Of a DNA stretch of 64,000 nt, positions 54,908-64,000 are shown one piece after another; the stretch's first letter is position 1, and the number at the start of each line of letters is the position of its first letter. The notes below the pieces were generated by a model. The model saw only the letters and a list, made by a program, of their open reading frames with translations. It ran no database searches and had not been told where the DNA came from. The position numbers were made by a program, and so were the translations under genes. Source of the stretch: Valencia hispanica (taxonomy: Eukaryota > Chordata > Actinopteri > Cyprinodontiformes > Valenciidae); NCBI GenBank assembly GCA_963556495.2, contig OY747704.1:9007501-9071500 (forward strand). The letters are read 5' to 3'.

Positions 54908-57306
54908 CCCGAGCAGCTAAGCACTGCGAAGACCTTTTGTATCTGTACTGTTTCTTATTTTTCTTCCTTCAAATGAATTGGCTTTTTGGAGGCCTAAACA
55001 TATACAAAAACTCAAGATTTTTTGCATGTGCATCAGGTGTGTGTGACATGTACATATTTTAAAGGAGTTAAAAAGGGGTGTGGCAAAATGGCTCAACAGC
55101 GCTCCCTATAGATTACCTATTCCCCATCGTTTAACGTAGAGGTATGGCCTTTGGTACACTGTTAGCCCTTTTCCATTGGAAAGAACCGAGAGCCTGTTCG
55201 GAGCTGGAGCTGGGACTGGTGCTGGAGCCAGAGCTTTCACAAAACCTCCTTCGTTTTCTATAACAAGGAGCCAACTTGGAGCCACCGTAAGCTACGGCGC
55301 TGTGTCATCGAAGCGTCACTTCAGAAATCACGCGGGAAGCCTCTCGCCAGAAATAAAGCAGACGCAGAAGAAGAAAAACCATTACAACAAAGATGGATTA
55401 CCTCGTCGGAGTGCAGATGGTAATCGTCGCTTTACAAGCATTTGTTGCGATACAGCTGCAAAAGGCATCATTGTTGCAGTTACTGTCGACAGGAACTCCC
55501 CCTCCCCTATTCCCCATGAATAGTGAGTGCTTGGATAGCTCTGCTTTGGCCCCCCAAAAGAGTGGTGCCAGAGTAGCACCCATTTCTGGCTCTCGGAGCT
55601 GGTGCTCGTGGGAATCGAAAACGAAAACACCGGAGCTTAGTCAGCACGGGAGCCACGGGTGTTCCAGCTCTGCCTTAGTGGAAAAGGGCTATGTTAGAAC
55701 TCTCCAAGGACTCCAAAAATATCTATCAATGTCCTGAACAAAAATGTACAGGAAGTTGGCCATTTTGGCTGAAAGGATCATTTTTTGCATTTCACACATG
55801 TCAAACTTTGACGAACTCCTCCTTGAATTTTTGACAAATCAGCTTGAAAGTGGTTAGGATTGACTTTCAGTCATAGGGGAACAAAAGTAATCCAAAAAAA
55901 ATGACTTTTCATATATGTTGAGGGGGCAGGGCCAGGCCTCCAAGTTTGACTAAAAAACAAAAATATTAAAGTTATTATATCTCCTATTTAGAAAGTCACA
56001 GAGGGAAGAAAACTGCTGTGGTGGATGGTCACGAGTTCCCTGACGAGTTCCCCAAATGCTGACATCATTTAAGCCCTGCCCCCTAAGAAGAGGGAGTGTA
56101 ATGTTTTGCCGTGAAAGGTCCAGATTTTACACCCTTGACTTAATCAACATGAAACGGTGCACAGTGACTATAAACAAGTTGGGGTAACTCTGTGTTTAGT
56201 ACTGAAAAGCTACGAAAGAGAGTGGGGCTGTGGCAGCATGGCGAAGTGCGACATCATACCGCAGCCATACATTTGCCTCTAGCTTCCAGAAAAATCAGTT
56301 GATCAGGACCAGATTCAGCATGATGAATAGTAGTCCGACCCCGGAGAGACCTATGTGGTAATATATGGTGGGCGTGGCTAAACATTCTCCACAGTGCCCC
56401 CTAGATACCTTAAAAAAGCCAGCCCTCAGCCATATTTTGTCACAGGATTAGGAAATCCGGGAAACCAATGGAGGGTCTCAGGTCCTACAAAAAAATCTCT
56501 TGGAGCCATGGTCTAAACCCTAGAGGAAGTTGGCCATGTTGAATCCAACCCACAATTTTGTCCCATTTGTACACGTTGTATTTGAACAAACTCCTCCTAC
56601 AGCTTTTCACTTGCAGACTTCAAAACGCATGAGGAGAGAGGTAAGGCATTGGGGATCAAAAGTTATCAAAAGGATTTTGCTGCATGAAAGCATGTGGGCG
56701 AGGCTAAGTCTCCAAATAAGGCTTCTCGTACCCCCTAGAATCACTAAAATAGCCAGCTCCCAGCCATATTTCATCACAGGCTTATGAAATCCGGGATACA
56801 AATAGAGTGTCTCAGGACCTACAAGAACGTCTCTTGGAGCCATGGTCTAAACCCCACAGGAAGTCGGCGATTATGAATCAAGCCCACCCTTATTGTTCTA
56901 TGTATATAAGTCGTATTTCAATGAACTCCTCCTAGAGCTTTTCAGTTGCAGACTTCAAAACGAGCAAGGACAGACTTAAGACATTGGGGATCAAAAGTTA
57001 TCAAAAGAATGTTCCTGCATCAAAGCATGTGGGCGTGGCTAAGCCTCAAAGTAAGGCTTATAGCCACATAAGTACAAGGTGTATTAACTTCAACAAATAA
57101 TAAGCTCGCAGCTGTACCAAAATTCCTGGTTGTCATCACATACTATCACTCAACTTATTCATAGGCTCAATTGCTAATGTCACCTAAGCCCCACCTCCTG
57201 AAAACAGGAAGTATTTACCTCCTTTTACCAAATGAGCCAGGCGGTCGCGACATAGGCCGAAGCGGCGCTTTGCTGCGAGGGCCGTTCGAGGCTGCTTGCA
57301 GCTTTA
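54908..57306 (-). repeat. Family Y repeat, longest copy, inside the LINE
   Basis: The left end GCCCGAGCAGCTAAGCACTG-CGAAGACC and right end CGAGGCTGCTTGCAGCTTTA fit a large noncoding fish repeat. It contains units inverse to 36000-36960 (for example 56130-56200 and 56600-57010) and the MITE at 55164-55690. No transposase or capsid gene is recognised; the origin is unknown. Confidence 0.75.
55164..55690. mobile_element. MITE AGCCCTTTTCCA, copy 2
   Basis: Same termini and body as 45591-46278, but lacking the 44-bp duplication. It carries MDYLVGVQMVIVALQAF at 55393. It is inserted in the family Y repeat that is itself in the LINE, making three layers. Confidence 0.85.
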
Positions 57307-58160
57307 ATTTCTATCTTTATTTGCTTTCTCACATTGATCTGACCACCATGGTACATTCTTCCTTTTCATGCTCCCTTTACTCATAGGAATTGTTATCTCT
57401 GCTGCTGCAATTATCACTTTCTTAAATGTTTTTTCTACCACTTTGATATTTTCCTCCACCTTTATCCTTGATTGCTCCTTTTCACATAGATATTTAAATT
57501 GATCCCATTTGGCTTTTAAACACCAACCTTCCTTGTCTTTCTCGTATTGTGGATTCTTTATCCCCATAAATTCTAGTGAGAATTGGGTAATGATCACTCC
57601 CTAATGTGCTCTCCTGCAACTCCCACTCACAGTACCCCACCATTTCATTTGAAACCAGGGTGAGATCTGGTGCAGATGTGCTACCTGTATTCGTATTTAT
57701 CCTTGTCCCTCTTCCATCATTAATACACACTAAATTTAATTCATCCATTAGTTCCTCAATTACCTCACCATTTGGATCTGTCTTAGTTCCTCCCCACAAC
57801 ATATTATGTGCATTAAAATCTCCACATAAAAATAAATGATTATTATGATCTGTAACTAATTTAAGATGATTAACGTCTAACTTCTTGCATGGGTTATAAT
57901 AATTGATTACACAAATCAGCCCCTGTTTAGCATAAAATTCTATGCCAATATATTCTTCTTCTTTTCCTATTTTAGTAGTTCTATAGTTCAATTTATTATT
58001 GATGAAAATAGCACAACCTCCTCCTACACCCTCTTCCCTATCACACCTAATGATTGTATATTGATCTAGTTTAAAATCTAGATTTATGTTTAGCCATGTC
58101 TCCTGAATACATATCTGGCTGTTCTGATAACTCATCTATATATCTTTAAAATTCCTGTCC
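57304..58160 (-). pseudogene. I/Nimb-like LINE ORF2 endonuclease
   Basis: 58135-57494 has CIQETWL, GGGCAIFI, VINYYNPC, CGDFNAHN, APDLTLVS and LGSDHYPI, the APE endonuclease blocks including Glu, Asp-Asn and Asp-His. A frameshift near 57560 leads to 57597-57304 (NVPWWSDQCEKA). The conserved WNSRSLIANG start is out of frame upstream. It ends at the family Y insertion. Confidence 0.88.
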
Positions 58161-58208
58161 ATTTGCAATTAGGCTCCTTGAATTCCATTGTAAAATCAAT
58201 ACAATTTA

Positions 58209-59185
58209 CTATCCTATGCACCCCCCTTCCTGGCTTGATTGGGCGCTGAGATTATTTCTAACTTCCTCCCATGTCAGTTCATTTATATCCAGATGGTTTA
58301 CTGCTGCTTTCTCTAGGATTTGTATTCTCTCAGTTTTTGATTTTGTTTCCATTGTTGCATTTATTACTCCAGCGATGAATTTACCAGTTTTTTCAAGTCT
58401 ATCCAAACCTTCCCTTCCATTTCTTTTACCTGTCCTTTGGGAGACACCTCTCCTATGACTCCAGCTCTTTTTACTGTATTTTTCTCAACCATTTTAACTG
58501 CATCTACATATGATATTTTGTTTTGAACTCTAGTTTGTTGAATATGAACTTCTCTCATCATTACCTGACACCCTGCATAAGCAGCACTATGATCTCCTCC
58601 ACAGTTGCAATATTTTGGCTTCATCCTGTTTCCACATTCTTCATATCCATGATTTCCTCCACACCTAGAACATCTCCTTTTCCCCTTACATATATTGGAA
58701 GTGTGTCCAAATCTTTGACAGTTATAACATCTAATGGGTTTTGGTACATATTCCCTCACAGAGTAAGATATGCATTCTAGAAATACCTTGTACGGCATAA
58801 CTTTTCCCTGAAATTCTAGCAACACACTTTCACTCTCTTTCTTCATACCTTCCCGAAACACAGTACATCTTCTTGCATCTCTCAGTTTTGCCCCTCTTAG
58901 ATTAGCTTTGATTTCTTCTATGGATACCTCAACAGGTATTCCCCAAATCACTCCTTTCAGTCCCTGTCCATCCATTCCCACCTTGCTCGTGCCGATCACC
59001 TTGTGTTTCCCCACTTCTCTCATTTTACATGCCTTTTCTCTCTGTTCTTCACTCCTACAAACAGTCAACAGCTTACCATCTCTCAAAACTTTAGCAACTT
59101 TGATATCTCCTACTTGATTTTTCAGAATAGTAGTCAACTTAACCGGGCTCAATGAATTCACCCCATTTCCTCCGTTAAACCTCAA
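58209..59185 (-). pseudogene. I/Nimb-like LINE ORF1 (gag-like, zinc knuckles)
   Basis: 59185-58364 encodes 273 aa: an RNA-binding region, then CYNCQRFGHTSNIC, CSRCGGNHGYEEC and CNCGGDHSAAYAGC, three CCHC-type knuckles at about residues 163-215. These bind the LINE RNA. A frameshift near 58390 moves the C-terminal 60 residues (ILEKAAVNHLDINELTWEE) into another frame (58406-58209). The N-terminal start ATG may be intact. Confidence 0.85.
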
Positions 59186-59234
59186 AATGACTTTGAAATT
59201 ATTTCCCCCTTCTTCTGCGCTCTCACATACAGTA

Positions 59235-59660
59235 CTGATTGGTAGCCAGTGATCTCACAAAAGCAAGTCAACACGCACACAGTACATATCAGTTTAATGA
59301 CAGGTACTAATCATAAGTGAGCCTCATCAATTTTCTAGCTCTTCTCTAGTGGTAACTGAAGCATGAAGAGTGACATTATTAAGGGACATCAATTTAATAT
59401 ATTAATTCATTACAAAGTCTTTAGGTAATTGTATAGGTATGTGGTTGAATTTGGTGTCACAGTGGCTGAAGCATTCTGCTATGTGAGGTTTTGGATTGTC
59501 TCTCTCAAGCCTGTTGCTATTTAGGTGTGTAAATTCCCACTGATAGCCAAATGAGACTAGGGTACGCTTAACAGCCTAATTTTTGCTAAGCAATTTAGTA
59601 GAGAATAATTTTTACTTGTCTGTTGGAGGAATATTCTTATAGATTGTTTTCAGGCAAACA
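59235..59660. other. Unrecognised DNA
   Basis: No gene or repeat is recognised between the LINE 5' end and the next LINE tail. Confidence 0.4.
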
Positions 59661-59663
59661 GAT

Positions 59664-60072
59664 GTTCAATTCAGTTTATTTATATCGTGCCAATTCATAA
59701 CAGATGTCATTTCAATTAAATCGTACATGCATTCCAATTAATCCTTCAGTTCATTATTCCAATCAGTCTAAAAGTTTTCTAAGGAAACACACCAAATTGC
59801 ATCCAGTCATTGACTTGCAGCCTTCACTCCTTCTGAATGAACATGTAGTGTAAGTAGACTGCTTTGTGTCATTGACTTCACAGCAATCCATCAAACTGAG
59901 CAAGCATGAAGCGACAGTGGAGAGGAAAAACTTCCCTTTAACAGGAAAAAGCCTCCAGCAGAACTAAACTAAAATATCAGTTTCCCATTCTACTTTTAGA
60001 AATCCTTAGGAACAGTCAGAGAGGGAAGTGCTCCGTTATAGGAACATATGGAACAATCAGATCTATGATCCA
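59664..60072 (-). mobile_element. L2-like LINE 3' end with internal deletion
   Basis: Tail side TTCAATTCAGTTTATTTATA at 59664; 3' UTR to about 59965; then a jump of several hundred bases to ORF2 codons (59975-60072, matching 21325-21430). Confidence 0.8.
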
Positions 60073-60143
60073 GAGGCGGAGTGGCAATCGACCAGGACTA
60101 TTCCCGGTCGGCCGGCTGAAGAATTTACACAGCGGATCACATT

Positions 60144-60739
60144 TTACCCCCAATTTCCACTGCATGCGCTCCGCTCCGCATGCACTCCGCAGCAAAAACA
60201 CTCCCATTGTAGTCAATGAGAGCATTTCCACTGCCGCCGCTGGGCGGCGCAGGGCGCAGGGTGCTGGCCGCCGTTTCGCCATCTGGCAAAAAATAGGATC
60301 GATTCTATTTTTGCCGGACGCCGGATCAAATCCGCTGTCAATCTACACAAATAACTAGCACCAACCGGATAAAGAACAACCACATTTCCGGGTGTTTTTC
60401 AAAATAAATCAATAAAGACGGACTAGACATTTTTTGTATGCATAGCTATATTAATATAAGCCCGCGTATATTCATACACATTTTGTCCAAAATATCTTGA
60501 CAGGGAATAACTGTTCTTTTCTATCCGTTTTTCACGAAATGAAGAATTTTCTTCTGACTTCCGCATTTATTACTGGCTTTTATCACGAGATCTCGCAATA
60601 CACGCGCATGCTTCTTTGACCACCTCTGGGCTGCGGACCGGACCGGAGCGGATCTAGAGCGCATCCAGTGAAAATTTCGAACGGCTGCGGAGTGCGTGGC
60701 GGAACCGGACCGGAGCGCATGTAGGAAATCGGGGGTTAA
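60144..60739. mobile_element. MITE with TTACCCCCRATTTCC termini
   Basis: TTACCCCCAATTTCCACTGC and inverse ...GGAAATCGGGGGTTAA, with GC-rich subterminal GCGCTCCG/CGGAGCGC inverted blocks. 596 bp. A TTA/TAA duplication is possible. CAGAGGCGGAGTGGC at 60073-60087 looks like the start of a different fish MITE just left of it. Confidence 0.7.
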
Positions 60740-60977
60740 GCCGCCGCGAGGCGAACGCAACCGGCCTGACTCTGAGCTTATCAAAATCATTGACGGTATT
60801 ATATTAACCACGAATAGCGCCCAATTGCTTCCATTCAGCTACCTGAAGCGTCCATCCAGTATTTAAATCAGTTGTTCACTCTCTGTATCTTAGTCATGGT
60901 CTTATCTTGCAGAACACTCATGGTCACAGATTAAAAAAATAAACTATTTGATTTGTTTGTTAGTTCTTGAATTTCTT

Positions 60978-61012
60978 CTTGGGGATCAATAAAGTATCTA
61001 TCTATATATGTA
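60978..61012 (+). repeat. Rex1-like LINE 3' end
   Basis: TTCTTGGGGATCAATAAAGT-ATCTATCTAT is the usual 3' end and tail; no coding part remains. Confidence 0.7.
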
Positions 61013-61925
61013 ATGTAGAATGGAGCAAAGCCTCTTGGGAGTTGGGAATGCGTTTATCCAATGAACCGATTGCGGGTCAAGTCTGAAAGTCTCAGACAGT
61101 GTTGCCAATTTAGTGACTTTGTTGCTATTTCTAACGATTTTTCAGACCCCCTTAAGGACTTTTAGTTTTCCAAAAAGCACCTAGCGACAAATCTAGCGAC
61201 ATTTCTGACCACCCTTAGCTACTTTCTGTGAAACTTTGTCGCCGATATTTCCTGCAGTTTAGAGACCCAGCTTGCTCCTTCCCAAAGGGAAGGATATGCG
61301 CATGTGTACGCTGCATGATCACACTATGTCGACTGACCAATCATTAACCTTTTTCGGTTCATTTCACCCACTCACAAACAGAGTTGTTTGGTAGTTAATG
61401 TTAATTCAAAAGTAAAAAATAAACGTGCATGTATATAAGACCGATAAGACCGATCAGAAGCTTGTCTGTACTACGATGCATCTCGCAAAAACTTTGGACA
61501 TTGAAAACTTATGACAAAAAACCCCCACTGACAATAATACAATAAGCAATAAACTTCTGTTTAATGGCAGTTGGCAAGAAACATTTGATACGTGCTAAAT
61601 ATGCCCTACTAAAAAACAAACAACTATATTCTCTGTATTATCGAAATTGAGGTGTTTATGTCTTTGTGTGGATGTCGATTGTGGTATAGCCCTGTGAGTG
61701 AGACTGTTTCACCCTGATTAGGTTGAATGCACTGCACAGAATGATCGTGGAGACAGGGCTGGCTCTACGGGTGGGCAAGAGTGGGCAATGCCCACCCAAA
61801 CAGAGTGCCTTCCCACCCAATAAAAATACAAGGAAACGAACGTGACGTAGCTTAGTCTTCCAATTAAATGGTATAAAACATAGCAGGACATATCTACACT
61901 TTTAATTGGACGTGCTGTAGATATA
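61013..61925. other. Other dispersed repeats, no gene
   Basis: CAGTGTTGCCAATTTAGTGA (61091) with AGCGACAAATCTAGCGACAT is a common fish repeat. GGTGGGCAAGAGTGGGCAAT-GCCCACCC (61760) is another. No exon is seen. Confidence 0.5.
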
Positions 61926-63543
61926 CACTACCGTTCAAAAGTTTGGGGTCACATTGAAATGTCCTTATTTCTGAAGGAAAAGCACTGTACTTTTCAATGA
62001 AGATAACTTTAAACTAGTCTTAACTTTAAAGAAATACACTCTATACATTGCTAATGTGGTAAATGACTATTCTAGCTGCAAATGTCTGGTTTTTGGTGCA
62101 ATATCTACATAGGTGTATAGAGGCCCATTTCCAGCAACTATCACTCCAGTGTTCTAATGGTACAATGTGTTTGCTCATTGGCTCAGAAAGCTAATTGATG
62201 ATTAGAAAACCCTTGTGCAATCATGTTCACACATCTGAAAACAGTTTAGCTCGGTACAGAAGCTACAAAACTGACCTTCCTTTGAGCAGATTGAGTTTCT
62301 GGAGCATCACATTTGTGGGGTCAATTAAACGCTCAAAATGGCCAGAAAAAGAGAACTTTCATCTGAACCTCGACAGTCTATTCTTGTTCTTAGAAATGAA
62401 GGCTATTCCATGCGAGAAATTGCTAAGAAATTGAAGATTTCCTACAACGGTGTGTACTACTCCCTTCAGAGGACAGCACAAACAGGCTCTAACCAGAGTA
62501 GAAAAAGAAGTAGGAGGCCGCGTTGCACAACTGAGCAAGAAGATAAGTACATTAGAGTCTCTAGTTTGAGAAACAGACGCCTCACAGGTCCCCAACTGGC
62601 ATCTTCATTAAATAGTACCCGCAAAACACCAGTGTCAACATCTACAGTGAATAGGCGGCTGCGGGATTCTGGGCTTCAGGGCAGAGTGGCAAAGAAAAAG
62701 CCATATCTGAGACTGGCCAATAAAAGAAAAAGATTAAGATGGGCAAAAGAACACAGACATTGGACAGAGGAAGACTGGAAAAAAGTGTTGTGGACGGATG
62801 AATCCAAGTTTGAGGTGTTTGGATCACAAAGAAGAACGTTTGTGAGACGCAGAACAACTGAAAAGATGCTGGAAGAATGCCTGACGCCATCTGTTAAGCA
62901 TGGTGGAGGTAATGTGATGGTCTGGGGTTGCTTTGGTGCTGGTAAGGTGGGAGATTTGTACAGGGTAAAAGGGATTCTGAATAAGGAAGGCTATCACTCC
63001 ATTTTGCAACGCCATGCGATACCCAGTGGACAGCGCTTGATTGGAGCCAATTTCATCCTACAACAGGACAATGACCCAAAACACACCTCCAAATTGTGCA
63101 AGAACTATTTAGAGAAGAAGCAGGCAGCTGGTATTCTATCGGTAATGGAGTGGCCAGCGCAGTCACCAGATTTTAACCCCATTGAGCTGTTGTGGGAGCA
63201 GCTTGACCGTATGGTACGCAAGAAGTGCCCATCCAACCAATCCAAATTGTGGGAGCTGCTTCTAGAAGCGTGGGGTGCAATTTCTCCAGATTACCTCAAC
63301 AAATTAACAGCTAGAATGCCAAAGGTCTGCAATGCTGTAATTGCTGCAAATGGAGGATTCTTTGACGAAAGCAAAGTTTGATGTAAAAAAAATCTTATTT
63401 CAAATACAAATCATTATTTCTAACCTTGTCAATGTCTTGACTCTTTTTTCTATTCATTTCACAACGTATGGTGGTGAATAAGTGTGACTTTTCATGGAAA
63501 ACACAAAATTGTTTGGGTGACCCCAAACTTTTGAACGGTAGTG
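61926..63543 (+). mobile_element. DD38E Tc1-type transposon (Intruder-like), copy 2, intact
   Basis: Termini CACTACCGTTCAAAAGTTTG and inverse with flanking TA on both sides (61924-61925, 63544-63545). 1618 bp with no net length change versus copy 1; the two differ by only about 1% in the transposase. The left flank is TATA-rich; the right flank is the tandem repeat at 63544. Confidence 0.95.
62338..63381 (+). CDS. DD38E transposase, 347 aa, intact
   Basis: N-terminal helix-turn-helix region with SMREIAKKLKISYNGVYYSL, a basic GRPR-like hook (RSRRPRCTT), second helix-turn-helix ending STVNRRLRDSG, then the catalytic core: LWTDESK, GGGNVMVWGCFGAGKVG, QQDNDPKH and SPDFNPIELLW. I count 38 residues between second Asp and Glu; the extra four residues lie in KKQAAGILSV. 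That spacing is the DD38E signature described for Intruder, a sibling of Tc1. The start is the ATG in AAAATGG. No stop or frameshift is seen, so it is a candidate active source. Confidence 0.93.
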   Translation: MARKRELSSEPRQSILVLRNEGYSMREIAKKLKISYNGVYYSLQRTAQTGSNQSRKRSRRPRCTTEQEDKYIRVSSLRNRRLTGPQLASSLNSTRKTPVSTSTVNRRLRDSGLQGRVAKKKPYLRLANKRKRLRWAKEHRHWTEEDWKKVLWTDESKFEVFGSQRRTFVRRRTTEKMLEECLTPSVKHGGGNVMVWGCFGAGKVGDLYRVKGILNKEGYHSILQRHAIPSGQRLIGANFILQQDNDPKHTSKLCKNYLEKKQAAGILSVMEWPAQSPDFNPIELLWEQLDRMVRKKCPSNQSKLWELLLEAWGAISPDYLNKLTARMPKVCNAVIAANGGFFDESKV

Positions 63544-63845
63544 TATAGCTAAAGCTTAATGCTGAATATAATATAACTTACATAGAATATCATATAGCCT
63601 AAACCTAATATCGAATAGAGTGTAACTATAATGTATAGCCTAATGTTATTTAATATATTATATAGCTAAAGCCTAATACAGAATATAACTATAATATAAC
63701 TTACATAGAATATCATATAGCCTAAGCTTAATAAAGAATAGAGTGCAACTATAATGTACAGCCTAATGTTATTACCAATATATTATATAGCTAAAGCCTA
63801 ATATTGAATATGATGTGACTATAATGTAATATATAACATGATATA
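63544..63845. repeat. Tandem repeat, about 117-124-bp units
   Basis: Units start at 63544, 63661 and 63785 with TATAGCTAAAGCYTAAT, each containing CATAGAATATCATATAGCCT and ACTATAATGTAYAGCCTAAT (the third unit is shortened). The DD38E element inserted at the TA that begins the first unit. Confidence 0.85.
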
Positions 63846-63898
63846 ACAATAGTATAATACCTAATATATTTACTGACCCATAATATATATTTATACAC

Positions 63899-63937
63899 AT
63901 AGATAGATACTTTATTGATCCCCAAAGGGAAATTCAT
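63899..63937 (-). repeat. Rex1-like LINE 3' end, inverted
   Basis: TAGATAGATACTTTATTGAT-CCCCAAAGGG is the inverse of the LINE end at 60978. Confidence 0.7.
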
Positions 63938-64000
63938 GCAACTATCCATAGTTCCTTTCCCCAAATGTATACAAATGTTATATTTCAGCTTCTGTTTATT

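Larger units (their letters stand above)
52975..59230 (-). mobile_element. I/Nimb-like LINE, split by a 2.4-kb repeat
   Basis: On the minus strand: 5' end at about 59230, ORF1 59185-58210, ORF2 endonuclease 58135-57304, insertion of family Y repeat (57306-54908), then ORF2 54890-53114 and a 3' UTR ending in an (AAG)n-type tail at about 52975 (CCACCCGCCAATAAAACC... on the minus strand). RNase H and a C-terminal CCHC-type motif mark the I group. About 3.9 kb of LINE remain; part of the RT to RNase H region is deleted. Confidence 0.85.

Overview
The window looks like intronic and flanking chromosomal DNA of a ray-finned (teleost) fish, dominated by mobile elements. The evidence is the set of repeat families: several Tc1 families, an L2/CR1-like LINE with an SGNH-esterase ORF1, Rex1-like, RTE/Rex3-like, I/Nimb-like and L1/Tx1-like LINEs, Harbinger- and hAT-type MITEs, and a decayed retroviral element. 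There are no bacterial-style genes or operons.

The only host gene I recognise is ydjc (YdjC-family carbohydrate deacetylase) on the minus strand. Its start-codon exon is at 48823-49001 and its next coding exon at 15476-15635. Both have consensus splice sites and matching phase, so they bracket an intron of about 33.2 kb built almost entirely of transposons. A possible noncoding first exon with a CTCF-like motif lies at about 50783-50935. The remaining 3' exons are not visible; they should lie toward or beyond the left edge.

Layout. 0.5-8.7 kb: minus-strand retroviral relic (env, protease and gag remnants), with an intact-ORF Tc1 inserted in gag. 9-15 kb: mostly unrecognised DNA, a Harbinger-like MITE at 13.2 kb and a tRNA-like SINE head at 14.4 kb. 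15.9-25.7 kb: a dead Tc1, then a three-layer nest (old Tc1, split by a near-full-length L2-like LINE, whose tail is split by a DD38E Tc1). 25.9-26.8 kb: LINE inside LINE, with an RTE-like copy inside that. 28-30 kb: hAT-like and MITE repeats. 30-32.3 kb: Rex1-like LINE. 32.3-37 kb: a long inverted-repeat (foldback) element inserted in a large noncoding repeat. 37-39 kb: LINE debris and a long TA microsatellite. 40-41.2 kb: deleted Tc1. 42-46.7 kb: L1 and Rex1-like fragments and two MITEs. 48-51 kb: ydjc 5' region. 51.4-52.9 kb: a common fish repeat and an L2-like LINE end. 53-59.2 kb: I/Nimb-like LINE split by a 2.4-kb repeat. 59.7-61 kb: LINE end plus MITE. 61.9-63.5 kb: an intact DD38E Tc1. 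63.5-63.9 kb: about 120-bp tandem repeat.

For function, the host locus contributes only ydjc. Everything else is selfish DNA, and the nesting gives a relative chronology. The most potentially active items are the intact Tc1 at 4549-6154 and the DD38E element at 61926-63543. Its sister at 18892-20509 has the same length but is killed by one CGA to TGA change.
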